From NCBI RefSeq assembly GCF_002812955.1, contig NZ_PFXK01000009.1:1-64000 (forward strand): a stretch of 64,000 nucleotides of DNA, given 5' to 3'. The position numbers were made by a program, and so were the translations under genes. Below the pieces are notes generated by a model that was not told the DNA's origin, ran no database searches, and worked only from the letters and a program-made list of their open reading frames with translations. Numbering within the stretch: the stretch's first letter is position 1; every line of letters starts with the position of its first letter. The stretch comes from Vibrio sp. HA2012 (GTDB lineage Bacteria > Pseudomonadota > Gammaproteobacteria > Enterobacterales > Vibrionaceae). Shown piece by piece: positions 8,739-19,368 of the stretch.

Positions 8739-10369
8739 CGCTTACAGAATTTCGTCGCTTATGTCGCATTATCAATGTTCAGCTTGAATACGGGCTGGAT
8801 GAACTATTGCCACAGCATCAGTTAACTAAAACCCCCTTACTGCTCCGAAAAGCCCTGTTCTGGATAAAAAACCGGCATCAGGATAAACCCTTAGGGGTTC
8901 GCCTGCGTCTTGCCTTACAGGCTTTAGGTCCTGTCTGGATCAAATTTGGCCAGATGATGTCTACGCGGCGCGATCTGTTTCCTCCGCATTTGGCTGATCA
9001 ACTGGCGTTGTTGCAGGATCAGGTCGAAGCATTTGACGGTGAACTGGCCAGACAGTACATGGAATCCGCGTTAGGGGGAAAGCTGGAGAACTGGTTTACC
9101 GATTTTAACATAATTCCGCTGGCATCGGCTTCGATTGCACAGGTTCATACAGCCCGTCTGAAAGAAAATGGTCGGGAAGTGGTATTGAAAGTGATCCGCC
9201 CGGATATTCGTCCGGTGATTGATGCCGATATTAAGCTGATGTATCGTCTGGCTCGTATCGTTTCCAGAGTCTTACCTGCCAGCCGGCGTCTGAAACCGGT
9301 TGAGGTGGTGTATGAATATGAAAAGACTCTGCTCGATGAGCTGGATCTGCGCCGGGAGGCGGCCAATGCAATTCAGCTGCGCCGTAATTTTACCGGTAGT
9401 GAAGAGCTCTATGTGCCGGAAGTGATTTCTGAATTCAGCAGTGAAACCCTGATGGTTTCAGAACGTATTTACGGGATTCAGGTATCGGATATCGAGGGGC
9501 TGAAGGCCAACGGTATCGATATGAAGCTGCTGGCAGAACGAGGTGTTTCCGTTTTCTTTACTCAGGTATTTCGCGACAGTTTTTTTCATGCAGATATGCA
9601 TCCGGGTAATGTTTTTGTTAATCCGGCGAATCCGGATAATCCGCAGTGGATTGGTCTGGACTGCGGTATTGTCGGTACCCTGAACAGGGAAGATAAACGA
9701 TATCTGGCAGAGAACCTGCTGGGATTTTTTAATCGCGATTACCGAAAGGTTGCACAGCTGCACGTTGATTCCGGATGGGTGCCGGCTGAGACTAATATTG
9801 ACGAATTTGAAGCGGCTTTACGGATCGTTTGTGAACCTGTTTTTGCCAAACCTCTGGGCGAAATATCCTTTGGCCATGTTTTGCTGAATTTATTCAGTGT
9901 GGCTCGTCGCTTCAATATGGAAGTTCAGCCACAATTGGTGCTGCTGCAAAAAACATTACTATACATTGAGGGACTGGGACGACAGCTGTATCCAGAGCTG
10001 GATTTATGGGAGACCGCTAAACCTTTTCTGGAAAAATGGATGGCAGATCAGGTCGGTCCGCAGGCTGTACTCCGGGCGATCCGGGAGAAGGCTCCTTTCT
10101 GGGCTGAGCAGTTGCCTGAGTTGCCGGAATTGCTCTATGACAGCCTGAAACAGAGTACTGTCATTAATCAGAAGATGGCAGAGTTCTATCATGGATATCG
10201 GGAAACAAAAAAACAACAGGCGACGGGTAAGCTGTTGGCAGGAATGGGGTCAACGTTAGTTATCTGTTCTGCAATATTGGCAACAACCTCTTATAGTCAG
10301 TTTACTCTGGGCTGTGGTATTGTCGGGCTCACACTTTGGCTATTTAGCTGGCGGATACTCAGGAAATAG
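8735..10369 (+). CDS. ubiB: Ubiquinone biosynthesis ATPase/kinase-like protein UbiB
   Basis: This 544-residue protein of the ABC1/ADCK atypical kinase family is required for ubiquinone hydroxylation steps. Visible family motifs are the KxGQ signature ([16 protein letters not shown]), the Ala-rich loop ASASIAQVH that replaces the P-loop, the lysine in VVLKVIRP, the catalytic [11 protein letters not shown] and the metal-binding LDCGIVG. Two hydrophobic helices at the C-terminus (about 500-540) anchor it in the inner membrane. It overlaps ubiJ by 4 nt and is followed by tatABC. Confidence 0.97.
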   Translation: MTLTEFRRLCRIINVQLEYGLDELLPQHQLTKTPLLLRKALFWIKNRHQDKPLGVRLRLALQALGPVWIKFGQMMSTRRDLFPPHLADQLALLQDQVEAFDGELARQYMESALGGKLENWFTDFNIIPLASASIAQVHTARLKENGREVVLKVIRPDIRPVIDADIKLMYRLARIVSRVLPASRRLKPVEVVYEYEKTLLDELDLRREAANAIQLRRNFTGSEELYVPEVISEFSSETLMVSERIYGIQVSDIEGLKANGIDMKLLAERGVSVFFTQVFRDSFFHADMHPGNVFVNPANPDNPQWIGLDCGIVGTLNREDKRYLAENLLGFFNRDYRKVAQLHVDSGWVPAETNIDEFEAALRIVCEPVFAKPLGEISFGHVLLNLFSVARRFNMEVQPQLVLLQKTLLYIEGLGRQLYPELDLWETAKPFLEKWMADQVGPQAVLRAIREKAPFWAEQLPELPELLYDSLKQSTVINQKMAEFYHGYRETKKQQATGKLLAGMGSTLVICSAILATTSYSQFTLGCGIVGLTLWLFSWRILRK

Positions 10370-10420
10370 TCGTAAGATAATGGTTACTAATGGATAAATA
10401 AATTCTCAGAGGTGAATGAC

Positions 10421-10660
10421 ATGGGTGGGATCGGTATTTGGCAGCTTCTTATTATTGCCGTCATTGTTGTATTGCTCTTTGGCACTAAAAAATTGCGTAA
10501 TATTGGTGGTGATCTGGGATCTGCTGTAAAAGGATTCAAGGATGCGATGAGTGATGATAATGAGGATAAAAAAGACGCAGATTTCGGTCAGAGTCATATT
10601 GAGACAAAAAAAGTATCCACATCTGAAACTGAAAGTAAGAAAGACAAAGAACAGGGCTAA
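10421..10660 (+). CDS. tatA: Twin-arginine translocase subunit TatA
   Basis: This 79-residue protein is very close to E. coli TatA: a single membrane helix ([17 protein letters not shown]), the FG-TKKL hinge, an amphipathic helix ([14 protein letters not shown]), and a charged tail. TatA oligomerises to form the channel through which folded twin-arginine proteins cross the inner membrane. A GTG at 10412 also opens the frame but lies inside the ribosome site AGAGGTG; ATG 10421 gives the canonical MGGIGIW start. First gene of tatABC; tatB follows after 3 nt. Confidence 0.97.
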   Translation: MGGIGIWQLLIIAVIVVLLFGTKKLRNIGGDLGSAVKGFKDAMSDDNEDKKDADFGQSHIETKKVSTSETESKKDKEQG

Positions 10661-10663
10661 TCC

Positions 10664-11035
10664 GTGTTTGACATCGGTTTTTGGGAGCTGGTACTGATAT
10701 CTGTTATTGGACTGGTCGTGCTGGGACCGGAACGTCTTCCGGTGGCAATTCGTACTGTTGTGCGTTTTATTCATGCTGCACGAACAATGGCAAACGGAGT
10801 CAAAGATGAGCTGTCCCATGAATTGAAAATTCAGGAATTACAGGACAAGCTGAAACAGGCACAAAAAGAGGCTACAGAGCTTGATCCTGAGCTGCAGTCT
10901 TCTGTTGATGAAGTGAAGCAGGTTGTTCTCCGTGCAGAAGATACACTCCATCATCCAACTGTTTTTAAGCCGAAAGAAGAAGGAGAAAAGGTTCGTGCTG
11001 AGGAAGACGTGGATAACAAACCGGGATCATTCTGA
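10664..11035 (+). CDS. tatB: Twin-arginine translocase subunit TatB
   Basis: This 123-residue protein starts at GTG and has the TatB N-terminus ([19 protein letters not shown]) with one membrane helix, then [13 protein letters not shown] and a long amphipathic, acidic tail. TatB binds TatC to form the receptor for twin-arginine signal peptides. Its Glu in the membrane helix (FWELV) and Pro-Glu-Arg hinge are the usual TatB features. It sits between tatA and tatC. The tail is slightly shorter than in E. coli, as is common. Confidence 0.96.
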   Translation: MFDIGFWELVLISVIGLVVLGPERLPVAIRTVVRFIHAARTMANGVKDELSHELKIQELQDKLKQAQKEATELDPELQSSVDEVKQVVLRAEDTLHHPTVFKPKEEGEKVRAEEDVDNKPGSF

Positions 11036-11075
11036 TCAGACCGCCATGCGATGTTGTGTATTATGAGGTTCTAAT

Positions 11076-11816
11076 ATGTCGTCCGTTGAACAGACACAAC
11101 CATTGATCAGCCATTTGCTGGAATTGCGTAACCGTCTGCTTAAAGCTCTGGTAGCGATTCTGGTGGTATTTCTCGGGCTGATTTATTTTGCCACGGATAT
11201 CTATGACTTTATTTCCGCACCTCTGGTTGAACGGTTGCCGGAAGGGGCAACCATGATTGCAACCAATGTTGCTTCACCTTTCTTTACTCCATTGAAACTG
11301 ACGCTGGTAACCTCTGTTTTTGTTGCTGTGCCGGTTATTCTCTATCAGGTATGGGCATTTGTCGCTCCCGGGTTGTATAAGCATGAGCGCAGACTGATTA
11401 TGCCGTTAATGTTTTCCAGTTCGCTGCTGTTTTATTGCGGCGTCGCTTTTGCTTATTTTGTGGTTTTTCCACTGGTGTTCAGTTTCTTTACGGCTATTTC
11501 TTTGGGGGGGGTGGAATTTGCTACTGATATCACCAGTTATCTGGATTTTGTACTGGCTTTGTTTCTGGCTTTTGGTATCGCTTTTGAAGTTCCGGTGGCT
11601 ATTATACTGCTGTGCTGGACAGGTGCAACAGAACCGAAAAGCCTGGCGGAAAAACGGCCGTATATTATTGTCGGAGCCTTTGTTGTCGGTATGATGCTGA
11701 CACCTCCGGATATCATTTCTCAGACGCTTCTGGCTGTTCCTATGTGCCTGTTGTTTGAAGTCGGGCTGTTTTTCTCCCGTTTTTATGTGCGCAAAGATAA
11801 CAGAGAGGCAGTTTAA
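11076..11816 (+). CDS. tatC: Twin-arginine translocase subunit TatC
   Basis: This 246-residue inner-membrane protein with six predicted helices is the signal-peptide receptor of the Tat system. It has the N-terminal cytoplasmic motif [15 protein letters not shown] with the conserved Glu, the periplasmic-loop Pro residues ([31 protein letters not shown]), the conserved Glu in [10 protein letters not shown], and [10 protein letters not shown]. It follows tatB after 40 bp. Its stop overlaps by 4 bp the stop of the convergent tatD-family gene. Confidence 0.97.
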   Translation: MSSVEQTQPLISHLLELRNRLLKALVAILVVFLGLIYFATDIYDFISAPLVERLPEGATMIATNVASPFFTPLKLTLVTSVFVAVPVILYQVWAFVAPGLYKHERRLIMPLMFSSSLLFYCGVAFAYFVVFPLVFSFFTAISLGGVEFATDITSYLDFVLALFLAFGIAFEVPVAIILLCWTGATEPKSLAEKRPYIIVGAFVVGMMLTPPDIISQTLLAVPMCLLFEVGLFFSRFYVRKDNREAV

Positions 11817-12574
11817 AGACGGAATAAGCGTTTCGCATTCTCCGTTGTGATCTTATCGACTTCTTCCGGACTGATTTCTTTCAGCTCAGCAACCCTGTGT
11901 TGTACCAGTGCTGTATAGGCTGGTTCATTGCGTTTGCCTCTGTGTGGAGTCGGAGCCAGATAAGGGCTGTCGGTTTCCAGGATAATATTGCGCATATCCA
12001 GATGAGGAATGACCTTATCCATACCGCCGTTTTTAAATGTAGTCACTCCTCCCAGCCCAAGATGAAAGCCAAGATCTGTAATGGCTTTTGCTTCTTCTGT
12101 ACTGCCGCCAAAGCAGTGAAACACACCGGTTAATTGCCCGTTTTGTTCCTGACGGAGCAGAGACAGGGTTGCATCAATAGAATCCCTAGTGTGGATCACA
12201 ACAGGAAGACCCATATCTTTAGCCCAGTTCAACTGGGCAATAAATGCTTCTTTCTGTTCGGAAAAATAGGTCTTATCCCAGTAAAGATCGATACCAATTT
12301 CACCGACTGCAATAAATGTATGTCGCTCAAACCATAGATGCATTTCTGATAGTGTTTTTTGGTAATCAGCATTTACATCACAGGGATGCAACCCCATCAT
12401 GGAATAACAGATCCCCGGGTATTGTGTTTCCACATCCAGCATGGGATGGATTGAGTCCAGATCGATATTGGGCATCAAAATCTTTTCTATACCGGTGGCT
12501 AAAGCGCGCTGTATGACTTCGTCTCTGTCATTGTCGAACTTATGGTTATAAATATGAGCATGGGTATCGATCAT
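11813..12574 (-). CDS. TatD-family metal-dependent hydrolase/DNase
   Basis: This 253-residue TIM-barrel hydrolase has the TatD metal-ligand set: DTHAHI at the N-terminus, GEIGIDLYW (Glu), VIHTRDS (His), FHCFGG (His) and ETDSPYL (Asp). TatD proteins act as 3'-5' exonucleases or DNases. In E. coli tatD follows tatC on the same strand; here the gene lies in the equivalent place but is convergent. Its wording ([31 protein letters not shown]) is closer, as I recall them, to TatD proteins of Bacteroidetes than to E. coli TatD or YcfH, so it may be a replacement acquired from elsewhere. No gene symbol is given for that reason. Confidence 0.85.
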   Translation of the reverse strand: MIDTHAHIYNHKFDNDRDEVIQRALATGIEKILMPNIDLDSIHPMLDVETQYPGICYSMMGLHPCDVNADYQKTLSEMHLWFERHTFIAVGEIGIDLYWDKTYFSEQKEAFIAQLNWAKDMGLPVVIHTRDSIDATLSLLRQEQNGQLTGVFHCFGGSTEEAKAITDLGFHLGLGGVTTFKNGGMDKVIPHLDMRNIILETDSPYLAPTPHRGKRNEPAYTALVQHRVAELKEISPEEVDKITTENAKRLFRL

Positions 12575-12666
12575 TGTGCTTTCCGTTATTTCCAGAGAGA
12601 GGACAGAGCGGAGTATATCGGATTTTGTGCTCTGAAACCTCGAATATGCTCAAGGTGGTGATATGA

Positions 12667-13740
<1,074 letters not shown>

Positions 13741-13745
13741 GAAAA

Positions 13746-13770
13746 TTAAATGAGAAAAAGTCTCATTTAA
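13746..13770 (+). repeat. Perfect inverted repeat after hemB; possible hairpin or second Fur site
   Basis: TTAAATGAGA and TCTCATTTAA form a perfect 10-bp inverted repeat around a 5-nt spacer. As RNA it is a stable hairpin 5 nt after the hemB stop, but no T-run follows, so it is a weak terminator. The centre TGAGAAAAAGTCTCA (13751-13765) also matches 10 of 14 positions of the Fur 7-1-7 box, and the half AAATGAGA recurs in the Fur box at 13783. Confidence 0.55.
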
Positions 13771-13773
13771 TGC

Positions 13774-13801
13774 TTGACCCGCAAATGAGAATTGTTATTA
13801 T
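13774..13801 (+). promoter_or_regulatory. ryhB promoter with overlapping Fur box
   Basis: A -35 element TTGACC (13774-13779) and a -10 element TATTAT (13796-13801) are separated by 16 bp. Between and over them lies TGAGAATTGTTATTA (13786-13800), which matches 11 of 14 positions of the Fur 7-1-7 consensus. Iron-loaded Fur bound here would block transcription, giving RyhB expression only under iron starvation, as known in E. coli and V. cholerae. Confidence 0.8.
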
Positions 13802-13807
13802 TAATCC

Positions 13808-14005
13808 GTCTTAGGGAATCAGTGAAAGGTTCAGAAGATAGCTTTTTCGGTTTCTTTTTACCTGACACGGTATTCTTGAATGACACGACATTGCTCACAT
13901 TGCTTCCAGTGTAATTTAATAGCTTACCAGGCTAGCTGATACATTCTCCGATGTTTCAGTGATTGCCATTCTGCTAGGCGACATCGAAAGATGTCGCTTT
14001 CTTTT
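13808..14005 (+). ncRNA. ryhB: RyhB, Fur-repressed iron-sparing small RNA (long Vibrio type)
   Basis: The conserved RyhB core CACGACATTGCTCACATTG followed by CTTCCAGT is present at 13884-13910, essentially as in E. coli. A Fur-box promoter lies upstream (start near 13808) and an intrinsic terminator downstream (stem GCGACATC/GATGTCGC at 13978-13997). The predicted transcript is about 200 nt, much longer than the roughly 90 nt of E. coli and in line with the >200-nt RyhB reported for V. cholerae. RyhB pairs with mRNAs of iron-using proteins with Hfq and lowers their translation and stability. Its location between hemB and polA is intergenic. The exact 5' end is inferred. Confidence 0.92.
13978..14005 (+). 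terminator. Intrinsic terminator of ryhB
   Basis: The 8-bp stem GCGACATC / GATGTCGC closes a GAAA tetraloop and is followed by TTTCTTTT. It would end RyhB and leave the 3' U-rich tail needed for Hfq binding. Confidence 0.88.
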
Positions 14006-14334
14006 ATCTGGTGATTTGATTCCTGTTGATGTTATTAGCTTTAGGATCATTATAATCTTTTCCACATCACCAGATCGTTAACAGATCTTTTCAAAAAGGA
14101 TCCTTGTTTGTTTAACTCATTGTATTTAAATGGCTTTGTTTTTAGATTTCTCTCTTTTTTTCTGTTTAATAATTAGACGATCATAAAATACAAACAGACT
14201 TATCCACAGATGGCCGATGACTTTTTCTTTATCTGTGCAGGGTTTGTGACTCATCTGATGTAAGCTTGCATGGAATCAAAACCGGGTTCATGGCATCCTA
14301 AACAGAATTTTTATAGCATCGGATAGCAACACCC
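14006..14334. promoter_or_regulatory. polA upstream region with a consensus DnaA box and clustered GATC sites
   Basis: This 329-bp AT-rich region has no gene. It contains a perfect DnaA box TTATCCACA at 14200-14208 and four GATC (Dam) sites in about 60 bp (14045-14102: GGATCAT, AGATCG, AGATCT, GGATCC). These may influence polA transcription with the replication cycle. The polA promoter itself must lie here but I could not single out its elements. Confidence 0.5.
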
Positions 14335-17133
14335 ATGGCAAGTATTCCTGAAAATCCACTTATTCTTATCGATGGTTCATCATATCTGTATCGTGCATTT
14401 CATGCCTACCCCGGAACGATGAGTAACGGCGACATTCCAACCAATGCTGTGTATGGTGTGGTGAATATGATTCGCAGTATGATGCGCCAGTTTCCGGTTG
14501 AACGTATCGCGGTTATTTTTGATGCCAAAGGCAAGACTTTTCGTGATGACCTCTATCCTGCCTATAAGGCTCATCGTCCTCCGATGCCCGATGATTTGCG
14601 CTGCCAGATAGAACCTCTGTATCAGGTCATTAAGGCAATGGGACTGCCTTTGATTTCTGTTCCGGGTGTTGAAGCTGATGATGTGATTGGCACGCTGGCG
14701 ACACAGGCGTCAAAAGCGGGTATACCCGTTCTGATCAGTACTGGCGATAAAGATATGGCTCAGTTGGTGGATGAGAATATTACCCTGATCAATACCATGA
14801 CTAATGTTGTAATGGATCGGGAAGGTGTAGTGGAAAAATTTGGTATTCCTCCCGAGCTGATTATTGATTACCTGGCTTTGATGGGGGATAAAGTCGATAA
14901 CATTCCTGGTGTGCCGGGGGTGGGTGATAAAACAGCAACAGCACTGTTGCAGGGGATTGGCGGACTGGATCGGCTTTATGAGAATCTGGATGATATCGCT
15001 CCGCTTGGTTTCCGTGGTTCCAAAACCATGGCAAAGAAACTGCAGGATAACCGGGAAAATGCTTTTCTTTCCTATCAACTGGCAACCATTAAATTGGATG
15101 TGGTGCTGGAAGAAACCCCACAGTCATTGCTGAAAGCTCAGCCGGACAGAGATGAGTTGATTAAACTCTATGGACAACTGGTGTTTAAATCCTGGCTGAA
15201 CGAATTACTGGAGGGGGGCGATGGCAGAGTGCAGGCAGATGAACAATCCGGGCGTACAATTTCTTCTGTTGTATCTTCATCATCAGTCGCGGTTGCCGAT
15301 ACCTCGGCTGTGACGATTGATCGCAGCCGGTATGTTACCATTCTGGACAAAGATACCTTTAATCAGTGGCTGGATAAACTCATAACAGCAGAGCTGTTTG
15401 CCTTTGATACCGAAACCGACAGCCTGGATTATATGGTTGCGAATCTGGTTGGTGTTTCGTTTGCTACGGAAGAAGGAGAGGCCGCTTATGTTCCTGTGGC
15501 TCATGATTATTTGGGGGCACCTGAACAACTAGACAGAGACTGGGTACTGGAGCTGCTGAAGCCTCTGCTGGAAGATGAGCAGAAAGCCAAAGTCGGACAA
15601 AATCTGAAATATGATGCCAGTATCGTCGCCCGCTATGGTATAGAGATGCGTGGTATGCGGCATGACACGATGCTGGCTTCTTACGTTTATAATAGTGTTG
15701 GCGGAAAACATGATATGGACAGTCTGGCACTGCGTTTTCTGCAGCACAGCTGTATTTCCTTTGAATCTGTTGCCGGAAAAGGTAAGCAACAACTGACGTT
15801 CAATCAGATTGACCTGGAACAGGCCGGACCATATGCTGCTGAAGATGCGGATGTGACCTTACGTCTGCATCATCGTTTGTTCAGTAATATTGAGCAGGAT
15901 GAGAAGCTGCAAACTGTCTATAAAGAGATAGAAATGCCTTTAGTGCCGGTACTTTCCCGAATGGAGCGTAATGGTGTTCTGATCAATGATATGCTGTTGG
16001 GCGCTCAGTCTCAGGAAATTGCAGTTCGTCTGGATGAGCTGGAACAGAAAGCGTATGACATTGCCGGTCAGGAGTTTAACCTGAGCTCACCGAAACAGTT
16101 ACAGGCTATTCTGTTTGAACAGATGGGGCTGCCTGTGATCAAGAAAACCCCTTCCGGAGCACCGTCGACCAATGAAGAAGTTTTGCAGGAACTGGCACTG
16201 GACTATCCGTTACCCAAGTGTATTCTGGAATATCGCGGGCTGGCAAAACTGAAATCTACCTATACGGATAAATTACCGAAGATGATCAATCCGGAAACTG
16301 GCCGGGTGCACACCTCGTATCATCAGGCAGTAACGGCTACGGGACGTCTTTCATCAACCGATCCTAACCTGCAGAATATCCCGATCCGCAATGAAGAAGG
16401 ACGCCGTATTCGTCAGGCATTTGTTGCTCCTCACGGCTGGAAGATTTTGGCGGTGGATTATTCGCAGATTGAGCTGCGTATTATGGCACATTTATCCGGT
16501 GATAAAGCTTTGCTGGATGCCTTCAGGGAAGGAAAAGACATTCACGCCGCGACAGCAGCAGAGGTTCTGGGGCTGGGTATTGAACAGATCAGTAGTGAAC
16601 AGCGCCGCCGGGCAAAAGCGATTAACTTCGGACTGATTTATGGAATGAGTGCATTTGGACTGGCCAAACAGTTGGGTATTCCTCGAAGTGAAGCCCAGTC
16701 TTATATGGAGACCTATTTTGAACGGTATCCGGGAGTGATGCAGTATATGGAAGATACCCGCTCTCAGGCATCAGAGCAGGGATATGTTGAAACCTTGTTT
16801 GGTCGTCGCTTGTATCTACCTGAAATTCAATCCCGTAATGGTATACGCAGAAAGGCGGCTGAAAGGGCAGCCATCAATGCCCCTATGCAGGGCACCGCTG
16901 CTGATATTATTAAAAAAGCCATGCTACTGGTAGATGAGTGGATTCAGACCGAAGGTGACGGGCGTGTTCGTTTGTTGATGCAGGTGCACGATGAACTGGT
17001 TTTTGAAGTGGAGGCTTCGGCACTGGCTGAAGTTGAAATAAAAGTACAGAAACTGATGGAGTCAGCTGCTTCATTGAACGTACCGTTGGTGGCCGATGCC
17101 GGACATGGTGATAACTGGGATCAGGCACACTAG
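14335..17133 (+). CDS. polA: DNA polymerase I
   Basis: This 932-residue repair and Okazaki-fragment polymerase has all three modules. The N-terminal 5'-3' exonuclease covers about residues 1-290 ([37 protein letters not shown]). The 3'-5' proofreading domain is about 335-530 and keeps its acidic residues ([26 protein letters not shown]). The polymerase domain is about 550-932 ([58 protein letters not shown]). Length matches E. coli Pol I (928). The start ATG 14335 gives the standard N-terminus. It ends before a terminator and the Spot 42 gene, as in E. coli. Confidence 0.98.
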   Translation: MASIPENPLILIDGSSYLYRAFHAYPGTMSNGDIPTNAVYGVVNMIRSMMRQFPVERIAVIFDAKGKTFRDDLYPAYKAHRPPMPDDLRCQIEPLYQVIKAMGLPLISVPGVEADDVIGTLATQASKAGIPVLISTGDKDMAQLVDENITLINTMTNVVMDREGVVEKFGIPPELIIDYLALMGDKVDNIPGVPGVGDKTATALLQGIGGLDRLYENLDDIAPLGFRGSKTMAKKLQDNRENAFLSYQLATIKLDVVLEETPQSLLKAQPDRDELIKLYGQLVFKSWLNELLEGGDGRVQADEQSGRTISSVVSSSSVAVADTSAVTIDRSRYVTILDKDTFNQWLDKLITAELFAFDTETDSLDYMVANLVGVSFATEEGEAAYVPVAHDYLGAPEQLDRDWVLELLKPLLEDEQKAKVGQNLKYDASIVARYGIEMRGMRHDTMLASYVYNSVGGKHDMDSLALRFLQHSCISFESVAGKGKQQLTFNQIDLEQAGPYAAEDADVTLRLHHRLFSNIEQDEKLQTVYKEIEMPLVPVLSRMERNGVLINDMLLGAQSQEIAVRLDELEQKAYDIAGQEFNLSSPKQLQAILFEQMGLPVIKKTPSGAPSTNEEVLQELALDYPLPKCILEYRGLAKLKSTYTDKLPKMINPETGRVHTSYHQAVTATGRLSSTDPNLQNIPIRNEEGRRIRQAFVAPHGWKILAVDYSQIELRIMAHLSGDKALLDAFREGKDIHAATAAEVLGLGIEQISSEQRRRAKAINFGLIYGMSAFGLAKQLGIPRSEAQSYMETYFERYPGVMQYMEDTRSQASEQGYVETLFGRRLYLPEIQSRNGIRRKAAERAAINAPMQGTAADIIKKAMLLVDEWIQTEGDGRVRLLMQVHDELVFEVEASALAEVEIKVQKLMESAASLNVPLVADAGHGDNWDQAH

Positions 17134-17166
17134 ACATTTTTGAACTTAAAATTGCAAAATAATATG

Positions 17167-17195
17167 AGCCAGCGCACAGTCGCTGGCTTTTTATT
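17167..17195 (+). terminator. Intrinsic terminator of polA
   Basis: Stem AGCCAGCG / CGCTGGCT with a CACAGT loop followed by TTTTATT, 34 bp after the polA stop. Confidence 0.9.
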
Positions 17196-17274
17196 GTAAA
17201 AAATAAAGTCTCTTTTTCTTCAGTTGGTTATGTATTTTTTGATTAAAAGTGTGAAAAAAAATTACAAAAAGCCT

Positions 17275-17302
17275 TTGCAACATCGGGTAATTGTTGTACA
17301 TT
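17275..17302 (+). promoter_or_regulatory. Spot 42 promoter
   Basis: TTGCAA (17275-17280) and TACATT (17297-17302) are spaced 16 bp and lie 7 bp before the RNA start. Just upstream, TGTGA at 17250 followed by TTACA at 17262 is an imperfect, one-base-too-long CRP-like palindrome; in E. coli CRP-cAMP represses spf. The CRP assignment is weak. Confidence 0.65.
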
Positions 17303-17309
17303 AACTCTC

Positions 17310-17416
17310 GTAGGGTACAGAGGTAAGATGTTCTATCTTTCAGACCTTTTGTTTCACGTTATTGGATTAGGCTGATTCAGCCGCCCCGGTCAGTTTTTGA
17401 CCGGGGCGTTTTTTAT
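17310..17416 (+). ncRNA. spf: Spot 42 RNA
   Basis: The sequence starts GTAGGGTACAGAGGTAAG and continues with TTCTATCTTTCAGACCTTTT, nearly identical to E. coli Spot 42, and ends in the terminator stem GCCCCGGTCA / TGACCGGGGC plus a T-run. Spot 42 is an Hfq-binding RNA that represses secondary carbon-source genes when glucose is plentiful. It lies downstream of polA and upstream of engB as in enterobacteria and vibrios. About 107 nt long. Confidence 0.96.
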
Positions 17417-17894
17417 TGGGCGAAAGAAAAAGTTTTATTCCAAAAAAACATTTCAACTCATTGTTTTTAAATAATTTTATATTAAATTCTTTTCTATTTT
17501 TTCTTTATCTTCTTTCTGCAACCATGCTGTCTTCGGCATATTTATCGTGGTAAAAGAAATATCTTCAGACATTATCTCTGCTTGTGTACGACATAGCGTA
17601 CGAAATCCACACAAAATACCATCTGAAATTTTCATACAGAAAACAGATAATAATTTACACAGAAAAACAAGTAACAAAGTGTAACTACAGGTAAGTTATA
17701 ACAGCCGAAAGAAGTTGAGAGCAGATCTGGACAGAAAAAAAGATTTAAGATGCATCAGACTTGAGTTTTGATCGTAAATGATGAATGATTCACCACATAA
17801 CAATAATAATATCTCTTAATTCTCTCCCGTTGCCCCACCTGGATGGTGGGGATTTTTGTTTTTCAGGACGACAAGAACTGGCGTAGAAAGTGGA
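17417..17894. other. AT-rich intergenic stretch between spf and engB
   Basis: No confident gene is seen in these 478 bp. A minus-strand frame of about 52-66 codons (17477-17677) lacks a good ribosome site and is not called. A plus-strand intrinsic terminator lies at 17833-17862 although no gene is assigned upstream of it, so a short unannotated transcript may end there. Confidence 0.4.
17833..17862 (+). terminator. Orphan intrinsic terminator upstream of engB 3' end
   Basis: CCCCACC / GGTGGGG around the loop TGGAT, followed by ATTTTTGTTTTT on the plus strand. Spot 42 already has its own terminator at about 17388-17416, so this one either backs it up or ends an unknown small RNA starting in about 17650-17800. 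Confidence 0.75.
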
Positions 17895-18566
17895 TCACGC
17901 CTCACTTTCTGGTGTGTCGTTCTGTTGAGTATCTTCTGTTTCTGCGGCTAACCGGGCTTCTATCGCCGGTGTAAACCATTCGTCCAGCTTGTTGCGTAGT
18001 TGATCCACACCAATACCTTTGAGAGATGAGAACACATCAACACGAACATCCCCGCAGAAAGCCAGAGCCGCTTCACGGATTTTCAACAGCTGGGCTTTAC
18101 GGGCTCCGCTTTTGAGCTTATCCGCTTTGGTTAACAGTACCTGTACCGGAATATTGCTTTCTACAGCCCAGTAGATGAGCTGCTGATCCAGATCTTTCAT
18201 CGGGTGGCGGATATCCATTAATACCACCAGTCCTTTCAGGCACTCACGCTTTTGCAGGTATTCGCCCAGAGATTTTTGCCATTTAAGCTTCATTTCGACG
18301 GGAACCTGAGCGAATCCATATCCCGGCAGATCCACAATATGACAGTCTTCTTCTACTTTAAACAGGTTAATCAACTGAGTCCGTCCCGGCGTTTTACTGG
18401 TTTTGGCCAAATTACGCTGGTTGGTCAGACGGTTTAGCGCACTGGATTTACCGGCATTAGAACGCCCTGCGAATGCAACCTCAATTCCGGCATCTTCCGG
18501 AAGATGACGGATATCAGGGGCACTGGTTATAAAGTGGGTATTCTGATAATGAATTTTTACGCTCAA
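17895..18566 (-). CDS. engB: Ribosome biogenesis GTPase EngB (YihA/YsxC)
   Basis: This 223-residue GTPase of the TrmE-Era-EngA-EngB family is needed for 50S subunit assembly. G motifs are GRSNAGKSS (G1), the T of TPGRTQ (G2), DLPGYG (G3), TKADK (G4) and SSLKG (G5). The frame is open further upstream (to 18635), but the family start and a GGAG 6 nt before it point to TTG 18566 (protein starts as Met-Ser-Val-Lys-Ile-His-Tyr). The C-terminus has an extra acidic tail ([14 protein letters not shown]). It is convergent with the polA/spf side and divergent from the methyltransferase gene. Confidence 0.95.
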   Translation of the reverse strand: MSVKIHYQNTHFITSAPDIRHLPEDAGIEVAFAGRSNAGKSSALNRLTNQRNLAKTSKTPGRTQLINLFKVEEDCHIVDLPGYGFAQVPVEMKLKWQKSLGEYLQKRECLKGLVVLMDIRHPMKDLDQQLIYWAVESNIPVQVLLTKADKLKSGARKAQLLKIREAALAFCGDVRVDVFSSLKGIGVDQLRNKLDEWFTPAIEARLAAETEDTQQNDTPESEA

Positions 18567-18729
18567 AGTGTACTCCGCTTGACTTGAGTTGATACTTTTC
18601 GATGCTTTCGGGTGGAAAATAACCACGCCGGTCAATTAAGGGCGCTGATTATAGCACGACAGCCGCGTTTATCTTTTACTCTATTTGCCGTATCTGGTAA
18701 ATTTCTCCTCCCAGTCAGAGGATGTCATT

Positions 18730-19368
18730 ATGCACTCGTGTCCCTTATGCAAAGCGGCTCATGCCGATTTTTACTTTGAAGATAAGCGCCGGCAGTATTA
18801 CCAGTGCAATCATTGTAGTCTGGTGTTTGTACCGCCAGATATGCGGCTGAATGCTAGAGAAGAAAAAGCGATGTATGATCTGCATGATAACTGTCCGGAT
18901 GATCCTGGCTATCGCCGGTTCCTTTCCCGGATGGCTGCGCCTATGCTGGAAAGGATCGCTCCTGCATCCGATGGATTAGATTTTGGTTGCGGTCCTGGTC
19001 CAACGTTGTCACTGATGTTGGAAGACGCAGGGCATACGATGGCGTTGTATGACGTCTACTACTATCCTGAGCAGAAGGCTTTGGAAAGACAGTACGATTT
19101 TGTAACGGCCACTGAAGTGATAGAACATCTCTATCAGCCGGATATGGTGTGGCAGCAATGGTTGAATTTAGTTAAGCCGGGTGGCTGGCTTGGTATTATG
19201 ACTAAGCAGGTCAGAGATGCAGAAGCATTTGCTGGATGGCACTATAAAAATGATATTACCCATGTCTGTTTTTATAGTCGTGCTACGTTTCAGTATCTGG
19301 CAGAGCGGGATAAGCTCCAACTTGAATTTATTGGCAATGATGTAATTTTACTGAGGAAACCCCAGTAA
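18730..19368 (+). CDS. Zinc-ribbon class I SAM-dependent methyltransferase
   Basis: This 212-residue protein has an N-terminal four-cysteine zinc ribbon (C4, C7, C26, C29) and a methyltransferase fold with motif I LDFGCGPGPTLS, a later ATEVIEHLYQPD and LVKPGGWLGIM. Its target is unknown; small molecules or sugar precursors are typical for such proteins. ATG 18730 is preferred over upstream starts because AGAGG lies 8 nt before it. It overlaps yihI by one base (TAATG), so the two are co-translated. Confidence 0.8.
   Translation: MHSCPLCKAAHADFYFEDKRRQYYQCNHCSLVFVPPDMRLNAREEKAMYDLHDNCPDDPGYRRFLSRMAAPMLERIAPASDGLDFGCGPGPTLSLMLEDAGHTMALYDVYYYPEQKALERQYDFVTATEVIEHLYQPDMVWQQWLNLVKPGGWLGIMTKQVRDAEAFAGWHYKNDITHVCFYSRATFQYLAERDKLQLEFIGNDVILLRKPQ

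Noticed and set aside
8362-8775. 137-codon minus-strand frame across ubiJ/ubiB
   Set aside because: It is a shadow of two well-conserved plus-strand genes and has no recognisable motif.
14006-14334. Replication origin upstream of polA
   Set aside because: Only one consensus DnaA box is present and the gene context (mnmG, mioC, rpmH, dnaA) of the chromosome 1 origin is missing.
17250-17266. CRP site before Spot 42
   Set aside because: TGTGA and TTACA are separated by 7 instead of 6 bases and the second half is imperfect; mentioned only as weak.
17477-17677. Minus-strand frame of 52-66 codons between spf and engB
   Set aside because: No ribosome site before either possible start (TTG or inner ATG), no family recognised, and very AT-rich. 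It could be real but is not supported.
18567-18729. Possible CsrC-type RNA between engB and the yihI group, as in E. coli
   Set aside because: The gap is only about 163 bp and lacks the repeated GGA hairpins of CsrB/CsrC RNAs and a terminator.
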